Source of the DNA: Maribacter vaceletii
GTDB taxonomy: Bacteria; Bacteroidota; Bacteroidia; Flavobacteriales; Flavobacteriaceae
Length of the DNA stretch: 64,000 bases
Direction of reading: 5' to 3'
Assembly (NCBI RefSeq): GCF_003634105.1
Contig: NZ_RBIQ01000008.1
Coordinates: 62,001 to 126,000 of the forward strand
Shown here: piece after piece, positions 26,799 to 34,064 of the stretch
Layout of the letters: every line of letters starts with the position of its first letter
How positions within the stretch are numbered: position 1 is the stretch's first letter
Translations under genes and position numbers: made by a program
The notes under the pieces: generated by a model
The model's database searches: none
Told to the model about the DNA's origin: nothing
The model's input: the letters and a program-made list of their open reading frames with translations, nothing else

Positions 26799-27437
26799 TT
26801 ATTTTCCAAATAAGCCTCCTAAAAGACCACCAAGTCCTCCTGAACTTTTGTTTCCTCCAAGTACCATTCCTGCTACATCATCTAAAATGCTACCATCACC
26901 ATCAGAATCTAAGAAAGACTCAATTAAAGATTGCTGTTGGCCAGCGTTACTTCCACCGCCTAATAATCCACCAAGAACATCACCAATACCATTAGCATCT
27001 GTAACGTTTTGTTGTTTTGCTTGTTTCCCTAAAACACCCATTAATAATGGAGCAGCAACTTTTAATATATTAGCAACACTACCAGCATCTATTCCAGATT
27101 TTTGGCTTAATGCATTTTGTACTTGTGGCTGTTTGTTACCAAGAATATGACCCAATATACCAGCGCCATCATCCATTACAGATTGGTCTACACCGCCACC
27201 AAATAAACCACCAAGGTTGTCTAAAATACCACCATCGTGTTTGCTAGATAGGGCAGACATAAGTCCTTGTGCTCCTTCTGGAGTTGCAGCATTTCTTTTC
27301 ATAGCTCCCATAAGAACTGGCATAGCCATACTTAATAAGTTTGCAGTACCAGATTCTGATTGTCCAGTTTGTCCAGCAACACCGCTAATTAATTGTTTAC
27401 CCATTGGGCTGTTTAATAAGTCTAATAATCCTGACAT
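26799..27437 (-). CDS. DUF937 domain protein
   Basis: A 212-residue glycine-rich protein with several low-complexity segments (GGLLGGGSNAG, LGGLLGGLFGK). The repeats around MAMPVLMGAMKRN and AAPLLMGVLGKQ are typical of DUF937, a family of unknown function. An SDGDGSILDDV segment looks calcium-binding-like (dockerin/EF-hand type). It is the last gene of the acyl-CoA reductase-serC-serA series, 55 bp after serA. There is no signal peptide. Confidence 0.85.
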   Translation of the reverse strand: MSGLLDLLNSPMGKQLISGVAGQTGQSESGTANLLSMAMPVLMGAMKRNAATPEGAQGLMSALSSKHDGGILDNLGGLFGGGVDQSVMDDGAGILGHILGNKQPQVQNALSQKSGIDAGSVANILKVAAPLLMGVLGKQAKQQNVTDANGIGDVLGGLLGGGSNAGQQQSLIESFLDSDGDGSILDDVAGMVLGGNKSSGGLGGLLGGLFGK

Positions 27438-27492
27438 GTAATAGTTGTTTAATTAATGTTTCAATGTTCTAAATTTAAAGAATAATTAGCTA

Positions 27493-28446
27493 TTATGCTT
27501 TAAATATTTCTATTATTTGCTTTGCAAGTTCCATGCCAATTTTATCTTGTGCTTCTATGGTAGAAGCACCAATATGTGGAGATAATGAAATACTTGGGTG
27601 CATTAAAATTTTAATTTCCGGTGTAGGCTCTGATTCAAAAACATCTAAACCTGCAAAAGAAACTTTTTTGTTTTCTAGCGCTGCAACTAAAGCAACTTCA
27701 TCTACACTACCACCACGAGCAGTATTTATTATACCAACACCGTTTTTCATACTATTAAAATCATTTTTATTTATAGTATACTCTTTTTGGGAGGGTACAT
27801 GTAGCGTAATAAAGTCTGCAGCCTTTAAAACTTCTTCTTTAGGTGTATTAGTTAAAGAAAAAGATATTTTTTGATTGTCAAAAAAACTAATTTCTAAAGA
27901 AGAATTGGGCACAGCTGGGTCATAATAAAGTACATTCATACCTAGGCCAATTGCAATTTTAGCAGTTTCTTGACCTATTCTTCCAAAACCAATTATGCCA
28001 AGAGTTTTTCCACGCAGTTCTAAACCTTTAGCATAGCCTTTTTTTAACTTTTTAAAATTGCTATCTCCTTCTAATGGCATGTTGCGGTTAGCATCATATA
28101 AAAACCTGGAGCCACTTAATAAATGAGCAAAAACTAGTTCTGCTACAGATATAGAAGATGCTTCAGGAGTATTTATTACTTTAACCCCTTTTTTAGTTGC
28201 ATAAGCAACATCAATATTATCTAAACCAATTCCTCCACGACCTATTAATTTTAAGGAAGAACATTGGTCTATAACTTCTTTGGTAACCTTAGTGGCGCTA
28301 CGTACTAATAGTACAGATACCTTTTGTTCATTTATATAGTTAGCCAATTGCTCTTGAGCAACGGTAGTAGTTAATACTTTAAAACCATTAGCTTCTAAAG
28401 TAGATATTCCTGAAGAAGAAATACCATCATTTGCTAATATTGTCAT
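27493..28446 (-). CDS. serA: D-3-phosphoglycerate dehydrogenase (short form)
   Basis: A 317-residue D-2-hydroxyacid dehydrogenase. The NAD motif GIIGFGRIGQETAK lies near 150. The catalytic triad is readable as Arg in NTARGGSVDE (about 236), Glu in FESEPTPE and His in SPHIGAST (about 290). It has no C-terminal ACT domain, so it probably lacks classic serine feedback. It is 27 bp downstream of serC on the same strand, which supports phosphoglycerate dehydrogenase over other 2-hydroxyacid dehydrogenases. Confidence 0.87.
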   Translation of the reverse strand: MTILANDGISSSGISTLEANGFKVLTTTVAQEQLANYINEQKVSVLLVRSATKVTKEVIDQCSSLKLIGRGGIGLDNIDVAYATKKGVKVINTPEASSISVAELVFAHLLSGSRFLYDANRNMPLEGDSNFKKLKKGYAKGLELRGKTLGIIGFGRIGQETAKIAIGLGMNVLYYDPAVPNSSLEISFFDNQKISFSLTNTPKEEVLKAADFITLHVPSQKEYTINKNDFNSMKNGVGIINTARGGSVDEVALVAALENKKVSFAGLDVFESEPTPEIKILMHPSISLSPHIGASTIEAQDKIGMELAKQIIEIFKA

Positions 28447-28473
28447 ATATATTCTATTAAAATAGTTGAGTTA

Positions 28474-29538
28474 TTATCCTTTTCTTTCCATTTCGCTCAT
28501 AACATCTACAAGTACACCTACACTTTCTAAGCTTAGTGCATTGTACATAGAGGCACGGTAACCACCAACAGAACGGTGACCATTTAATCCATTTATACCT
28601 GCTTCTTGTAATAGTTTTTCAAACTCACCTTTTAATTTATCATCCGAAAGATTAAAAGTTGCATTCATATTAGAACGGTCTGCTTTATTTGCATATCCAT
28701 TAAAGACTGGGTTTAGTTCTATTTCTGAATATAATAACTGAGCTTTTTTATCATTAATTTCTTCTATTGCAGAAATTCCACCTAGATTTTTTAACCAATC
28801 TAGAGTTAACATAGAGGTGTATACAGCGAATACAGAAGGCGTGTTAAACATACTCTCCTTGTTAATGTGCACTTGGTAATCTAGCATTGATGGTATTTTA
28901 CGAGTAACTTTCCCTAAAATATCTTGCTTAATAATTACTAGAGTTGCTCCTGCAGGTCCCATGTTTTTTTGTGCCCCTGCATAAATTAAATCGAACTGAG
29001 AAAAATCTAACTGTCTAGAGAAAATGTCAGAACTCATGTCACAAATTAATGGCGCATCTGTTTTTGGAAACTTTTTTATTTGCGTTCCAAAAATAGTATT
29101 GTTTGATGTTAAATGAAGATAATCTAGCCCTTCTGGTACAGTGTACCCTTTTGGAATATATTTAAAGTTTTCATCTTTAGAAGATCCTACTTCCATGACA
29201 TCTCCAAATAATTTAGCTTCTTTAATAGCTTTATCACTCCAGGTTCCTGTATTTAAGTAGCCTGCTTTATTTTCTAATAAGTTATAGGCTGTCATTAAAA
29301 ATTGTGTACTTGCACCACCTTGTAAAAACAATGCTTCATAACCTTGACCTTCTAACCCTAAAAGTTCTAATGCTAAAGACCTTGCTTTTTCCATAACAGC
29401 AACAAAATCTTTGCTTCTATGAGATATTTCTATAAGAGAAAGCCCAGAGCCATTAAAATCCATTACTGCTTCTGAAGCTTGTAATAAAACTTCTTTAGGT
29501 AAAATACATGGGCCTGCACTAAAATTATGTTTTTTCAT
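28474..29538 (-). CDS. serC: Phosphoserine aminotransferase
   Basis: A PLP enzyme that makes 3-phosphoserine from 3-phosphohydroxypyruvate and glutamate. I choose the ATG at 29538, giving 354 residues and the normal start MKKHNFSAGP. An in-frame ATG at 29559 would add seven residues that the family lacks. The PLP lysine lies in AGAQKNMGPAG (about 190); FLQGGASTQF and RASMYNALS at the C terminus are family signatures. It precedes serA, and the two form the serine pathway. serB is not in the window. Confidence 0.94.
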   Translation of the reverse strand: MKKHNFSAGPCILPKEVLLQASEAVMDFNGSGLSLIEISHRSKDFVAVMEKARSLALELLGLEGQGYEALFLQGGASTQFLMTAYNLLENKAGYLNTGTWSDKAIKEAKLFGDVMEVGSSKDENFKYIPKGYTVPEGLDYLHLTSNNTIFGTQIKKFPKTDAPLICDMSSDIFSRQLDFSQFDLIYAGAQKNMGPAGATLVIIKQDILGKVTRKIPSMLDYQVHINKESMFNTPSVFAVYTSMLTLDWLKNLGGISAIEEINDKKAQLLYSEIELNPVFNGYANKADRSNMNATFNLSDDKLKGEFEKLLQEAGINGLNGHRSVGGYRASMYNALSLESVGVLVDVMSEMERKG

Positions 29539-29601
29539 ATTTGTTTTTTTGAGGAGCATAAAAATACTAAGAATATGCTTTATGATTGTCTTGTTTGCGT
29601 A

Positions 29602-30663
29602 CTATATTGATAAAAGAAATTCTACAGTATCTATATGATCTGCATATTCCCATAATTCTGGCATTTGTGTTTTTCCAAATGCTATTTCATTTGTGTAAAA
29701 ATTATTCGCAACAATACATTGTAATTGGTCTTTTTCTTGCTCTAATTTAATTTTTAATTCTTCTAAAGAAGTATAATACTCAAAAAACACCGACGCAATA
29801 GGGGAGCCGTAGTTAGAATCTTCTTTAAGCATTAAAAAACCATTGTCTAGTATTTTAAATTCGCTCATTAAATAAACAGCTTTATTATAGTCGTAATTAT
29901 TAGCGTATTTATTTTGATTTATTATAGGATGAAATTTATAAACTGCTTTATAAAAATCATCAAAATTATAACCTTCTGGGACAAAAAGTTTAGAAACACT
30001 TCTGCACCCTAGACCATAGTAAGTAAATATATCATCTCCCAAAGCAGTTAATTCTTCTGTAGTTTCTTGTCCGGTTAATACAGCAACAGAATTTCTGTTT
30101 TTACGAATAATATTAGGGCCTTTACTAAAATAATGTTCAAAATAACGAGCAGTATTATTACTTCCGGTAGCAATTACAGCATCAAAATTTTCTAACTTTC
30201 CATCGGAAAATATTATGCTTTCTTTGAAAGTAGGTTCGGTATAAATTAAATATTTTGCTATAAAATTAAATAATAATTTATCGTTTGATGATAGCTTAAC
30301 AAGCGCTTTGTTTCCTGTAATTAATACTGTTAAAAAATCATGAAAACCAACTAAAGGAATGTTTCCTGCAAGAATAAGTGCTACGGTTTTAGAGGTGTTT
30401 TTTGATAAATTATAGTCATTTAACCATTTCTCTAAATTGTGTACTGTTAGTAAATGACCCCAACTTTTTATACTTAAAAGAATATTTTCTTGTGTAAACC
30501 ACCCATTATAATGCTTAGCATTATTTACTACTTGTAAAAATTCTTCTTTCCAAGATGTATCATTTTCTAAAGAAACAGCGTTATTATTAACATATTCACA
30601 AAACTCTTGGAAGAATGCTCCAAGTTTAACAAAAGCTTTTAATCTAACCTTATGGTCTATCAT
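29602..30663 (-). CDS. LuxC-like acyl-CoA reductase
   Basis: A 353-residue protein with the LuxC signature ILAGNIPLVGFHDFLTVLI near 97, ALVKLSSNDKLL, and a GLGCRSVSKLFVPEG stretch carrying the catalytic Cys (about 225). LuxC-type enzymes reduce acyl-CoA or acyl groups to aldehydes with NADPH. It is divergent from the ferredoxin gene, with 108 bp between starts, and precedes serC by 63 bp. The flavobacterial role is unclear; the pairing with ferredoxin suggests a redox link. Confidence 0.85.
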   Translation of the reverse strand: MIDHKVRLKAFVKLGAFFQEFCEYVNNNAVSLENDTSWKEEFLQVVNNAKHYNGWFTQENILLSIKSWGHLLTVHNLEKWLNDYNLSKNTSKTVALILAGNIPLVGFHDFLTVLITGNKALVKLSSNDKLLFNFIAKYLIYTEPTFKESIIFSDGKLENFDAVIATGSNNTARYFEHYFSKGPNIIRKNRNSVAVLTGQETTEELTALGDDIFTYYGLGCRSVSKLFVPEGYNFDDFYKAVYKFHPIINQNKYANNYDYNKAVYLMSEFKILDNGFLMLKEDSNYGSPIASVFFEYYTSLEELKIKLEQEKDQLQCIVANNFYTNEIAFGKTQMPELWEYADHIDTVEFLLSI

Positions 30664-30668
30664 TATAT

Positions 30669-30699
30669 TTGTAAAAGATTTTATTTGGTACTAACTTTG
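30669..30699 (+). promoter_or_regulatory. Consensus Bacteroidota promoter for ferredoxin gene
   Basis: TTG at 30669-30671, a 20-bp spacer and a perfect -7 element TAACTTTG at 30692-30699. The ferredoxin ATG follows 73 nt later. The element overlaps the 5' end of the acyl-CoA reductase gene's upstream region. Confidence 0.7.
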
Positions 30700-30771
30700 C
30701 GCAAAAGTATAGATACTGGGTTTTTGAAACAAGTTAAGAGCAATTAAATTCAGGAAGTAAACAAAGATATT

Positions 30772-31125
30772 ATGGCAATTATTATAACAGACGAATGTAT
30801 AAATTGTGGCGCATGTGAGCCAGAATGCCCAAACACTGCTATTTATGAAGGAGCAGATGAATGGAGATATAACGATGGTACTTCTTTAGAGGGGGATGTT
30901 GTTTTACCTAGTGGAAAATCTGTAAATGCAGAAGAAGCCCAAGAGCCAATTAGTGATGAAGTATACTATATAGCTCCGGATAAATGTACAGAATGTATGG
31001 GATTTCATGAAGAACCTCAATGTGCGGCAGTATGCCCTGTAGATTGTTGTATTCCTGATGATGATAACGTAGAGACTGAAGAAATACTTTTAGGAAAACA
31101 AAAATTTATGCACCCTGATGGGTAG
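30772..31125 (+). CDS. 4Fe-4S ferredoxin (two-cluster type)
   Basis: A 117-residue protein. Cluster 1 ligands are in [12 protein letters not shown] (residues 9-20); cluster 2 ligands are in [13 protein letters not shown] and AAVCPVDCC (about 73-95). The second cluster loop is longer than in the standard CxxCxxCxxxCP pattern, as in Alvin-type ferredoxins. A roughly 45-residue acidic insert lies between the clusters. It is a soluble low-potential electron carrier, probably cytoplasmic. It is divergent from the acyl-CoA reductase gene and ends in a strong terminator. Confidence 0.92.
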   Translation: MAIIITDECINCGACEPECPNTAIYEGADEWRYNDGTSLEGDVVLPSGKSVNAEEAQEPISDEVYYIAPDKCTECMGFHEEPQCAAVCPVDCCIPDDDNVETEEILLGKQKFMHPDG

Positions 31126-31145
31126 GTAAATTTTAAAATTATTTA

Positions 31146-31180
31146 AAAAGCCCGAACTAAATTTAGTTCGGGCTTTATTA
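31146..31180 (+). terminator. Intrinsic terminator after ferredoxin gene
   Basis: AAAGCCCGAACTAA / TTAGTTCGGGCTTT, a perfect 14-bp stem with a short AT loop, 21 bp after the stop codon. It can also act on the minus strand. Confidence 0.88.
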
Positions 31181-31198
31181 TTGATAATAGACTAATAG

Positions 31199-31229
31199 TA
31201 AAAAAGCTACCCAATTAAGGATAGCTTTT
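31199..31229 (-). terminator. Intrinsic terminator after TonB receptor 1
   Basis: On the minus strand: AAAAGCTA, a 12-nt loop, TAGCTTTT, then a further T run. It lies 37 bp after the receptor stop codon. Confidence 0.7.
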
Positions 31230-31266
31230 AAATAAACAAATGAACTAAAAATATATTTATTATGGC

Positions 31267-33957
31267 TTAAAAGTTAAAACCTAGTTTGGCATAGTAATAT
31301 GATCCTCCGAATCCCATTTGTACAGCTTCCCAGTATCCTCCAGAATCTGTTTCTCCATCATTTTGCTGGTCTGGATATACATTAAATAAGTTATTGCCAC
31401 CAACATTAAGTGTTAAGTTATCCGTTAAATCAAAACCAAGATTTAAATCTACTGTCATTTTAGCTTCAAAAACATCTTCAGTATCTGCAAAATCTATTAA
31501 TACAATCTCACTAAATCTTGTTGCAGCAAGAGAAACATTAAATTTTTCTCTTGTATATCCTAAGTTTAATCCTAGTTTACTGTCAGGAGCAGAGGCTAAC
31601 AAGAAAGATTGGTCTCTATTACTAAAAAAAGTATTTTGGTCTAAATTGCCATTATTAATACTTTTAATATCCATGTTATTAAAATTCCCTGTAAAAGTAG
31701 CAGATACACTACCTTTATCTAAGTGTTTTTTCCAAGCTAATACCACATCTAAACCTGTAGTTTCTGTATCTGCTCCATTAGCAAAAAATTGTGCATTATC
31801 TACATTAGGAAGTTGTGGAGCATCAAACGGACTTGTTAATACAATACGGTCTTTAATATTTATGTAATAACCATCTATAGTTGCATTAAAATTACCAAAA
31901 GAAGCTGTGAAACCTAAACCAGCATTTACTGCTTTTTCTTCATTTAATGCATTAATGCCAAATGAAGCAGTTACAGGACTGTTATTTGGAGATAATAAAG
32001 ATTCTTGTGCAACTCCACCATCAAAACTTGTGAATTTTAAGTTGTAATATATTTGTGCTAATGAGGGAGCTCTAAAACCTGTACTTACAGAACCTCTAAC
32101 ATTAATATTATCGGATGCTTTTAAACGCATTGCTAATTTCCCATTAAGAGTGCTACCAAAATCGCTATAATTCTCATATCTAGCTGCTCCACTTAATAAA
32201 AAGGATTCAGAAAAATCTACTTCTGCATCTGCATATAAAGATAAGTTAGATCTATTACGGTCTACCTCATTTGCTGGACCATATCCTGGGAAACCTTGAG
32301 AACCACCTGGCCTTAAGTTTCCAGTTTCTGGATCTGTTGGCTGCGTTTGTGTAGATGGGTCTGTAATTATAACCCCATTAGTATCAAAAGTACCATAAGC
32401 TGCCTCTTCTCCTGCAAAAATTACAAAATTTTCATTTCTATACTCAGCACCAAAAGCAAAGTTAAGTCCCTCTAGAATTTCATCATAATATTTAGAAAAA
32501 TCTAAATTTAATGTATTCTGACTTAAACTATGGCCACCTGCATCAAAATCCGTTGGAGAAGATTCTTGTAATGAAGCATTTAAGCTTCCTTTAATAAAGT
32601 AATGAAAATTGTTTTTTCCATACGTATTACTAAAATCAACTTTCCAACCGCTATCTAATTCTGTTCTAAAACCTGCAGAAATAGAGTTATCTAGTATAAT
32701 AGATGTAATTCTTGGTGTAAACCCATCTGGGTATATACTAGTAACAATTCTTTCTGTTGGGTTATTTCTTGTAAATGCGTATGCATCGGTATCTCTATAA
32801 TTTCTTCCTCCAAAAGCATATATTTCAGATTTATCAGATACTGGTACAGATGCATTTAACATAAAGTTAAATCCTGTTATAGATGCTTCTCCAAATCCTC
32901 TTCTAAAACTATAGCCAGGTCGTAAGGTTTTGTTTTTATTAATATATTCTGCAGTCATATTAACATAACCACCTTTTTCTCCTAAGGCTATACCATAGTT
33001 TACTCCAGCTTTTACAGAACCACCATCAAAACTTTGATCGCTTCCAATTTGGTTGCCGTCTTTATCTGTATCTAATCTATTTCCGTCTGTATTTGGTGTG
33101 CCATCAGGAAAATCTCCATCTGCATTTGTATTATATGCACCGTAACTAACAAAACCACTTACTTTATCAATATTGTCCTTTAAAACAATATTAATTACAC
33201 CTGCAATTGCATCTGATCCGTACTGTGCAGCAGCACCATCTCTTAAAATTTCTATTCTTTTAATTGCACTGGTAGGTATGGCATTTAAATCGGTTCCTGT
33301 GTTACCTCTACCACGAGTACCAAAAATATTTATTAATGAAGATTGGTGTCTTCTTTTACCATTAATTAAAACTAATGTTTGATCAGGCCCTAAACCACGT
33401 AATGAAGCTGGATCAATATGATCCGCACCATCAGAACCAGATTGCTTATTTGCGTTAAAAGAAGGAGCTGCATATTGTAATAATTGGTTTACTTCTATAC
33501 TACCACTTTGTGTAGCTACATCTGCTACATTTATAACATCTACAGGAACAGAAGAATCTGTAGCTGTTCTTTTTGGACTTCTAGAACCTACAACTTGAAC
33601 TCCGTCTAATTGCATTCCTTCCGATAAGCTTACGTTAAGAGTAGTACTATCTGCAAGTTTCTCAACAGTACCAAAGCCTATATAGCTAAATACAAGAGTT
33701 GCACCTTCTGCTACATTAATAGTATAATTACCATCAAAATCTGTAGTTGTACCATTTGTTGTTCCTTTTTCAACAATATTAACACCACCTAACGGGGTTC
33801 CGCTTTCGTCAGTTACAACACCACTAATAGAGCTTTGAAAAATAGTAGCATTGTAATGCTCTGTAACTATTTTTTTGCCCTCTAAAGAAAGTCCTTTGTT
33901 TGCTGTCATAGCTAGGCTTACAACAAACAATGTTTTTAATCCTCTTTTTAAATTCAT
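31267..33957 (-). CDS. TonB-dependent outer membrane receptor 1 (CarboxypepD type)
   Basis: An 896-residue outer membrane transporter with a signal peptide. A CarboxypepD_reg-like domain (about 42-125) contains GVVTDESGTPLGG and DFDGNYTI, a plug domain (about 140-260) contains [17 protein letters not shown] and [13 protein letters not shown], then a 22-strand barrel ends with an aromatic C terminus (KLGFNF). It has no STN domain, so it probably does not signal. There is no SusD-like lipoprotein next to it, so it is unlikely to be a glycan SusC. It is the last gene of the three-receptor block; substrate unknown. A 77-bp segment is nearly identical to receptor 2. Confidence 0.9.
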   Translation of the reverse strand: MNLKRGLKTLFVVSLAMTANKGLSLEGKKIVTEHYNATIFQSSISGVVTDESGTPLGGVNIVEKGTTNGTTTDFDGNYTINVAEGATLVFSYIGFGTVEKLADSTTLNVSLSEGMQLDGVQVVGSRSPKRTATDSSVPVDVINVADVATQSGSIEVNQLLQYAAPSFNANKQSGSDGADHIDPASLRGLGPDQTLVLINGKRRHQSSLINIFGTRGRGNTGTDLNAIPTSAIKRIEILRDGAAAQYGSDAIAGVINIVLKDNIDKVSGFVSYGAYNTNADGDFPDGTPNTDGNRLDTDKDGNQIGSDQSFDGGSVKAGVNYGIALGEKGGYVNMTAEYINKNKTLRPGYSFRRGFGEASITGFNFMLNASVPVSDKSEIYAFGGRNYRDTDAYAFTRNNPTERIVTSIYPDGFTPRITSIILDNSISAGFRTELDSGWKVDFSNTYGKNNFHYFIKGSLNASLQESSPTDFDAGGHSLSQNTLNLDFSKYYDEILEGLNFAFGAEYRNENFVIFAGEEAAYGTFDTNGVIITDPSTQTQPTDPETGNLRPGGSQGFPGYGPANEVDRNRSNLSLYADAEVDFSESFLLSGAARYENYSDFGSTLNGKLAMRLKASDNINVRGSVSTGFRAPSLAQIYYNLKFTSFDGGVAQESLLSPNNSPVTASFGINALNEEKAVNAGLGFTASFGNFNATIDGYYINIKDRIVLTSPFDAPQLPNVDNAQFFANGADTETTGLDVVLAWKKHLDKGSVSATFTGNFNNMDIKSINNGNLDQNTFFSNRDQSFLLASAPDSKLGLNLGYTREKFNVSLAATRFSEIVLIDFADTEDVFEAKMTVDLNLGFDLTDNLTLNVGGNNLFNVYPDQQNDGETDSGGYWEAVQMGFGGSYYYAKLGFNF

Positions 33958-33991
33958 ATAGTAATTTTTGATTATTAACTATTTAAAAAAC

Positions 33992-34041
33992 AATAACCAC
34001 CCAAAGTGTATAATTGTTAGATTATGATTTGAATGGTTATT
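33992..34041 (-). terminator. Possible weak terminator after TonB receptor 2
   Basis: On the minus strand AATAACCA pairs with TGGTTATT across a 34-nt loop and is followed by GTTTTTT. The long loop makes it weak, so read-through from receptor 2 into receptor 1 is possible. Confidence 0.35.
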
Positions 34042-34064
34042 TTATTATTATCTTAAAATGTATA

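Noticed and set aside
29539-29559. Upstream ATG extending SerC by seven residues
   Set aside because: The extra residues are not part of the family start (MKKHNFSAGP), so the internal ATG at 29538 is preferred.
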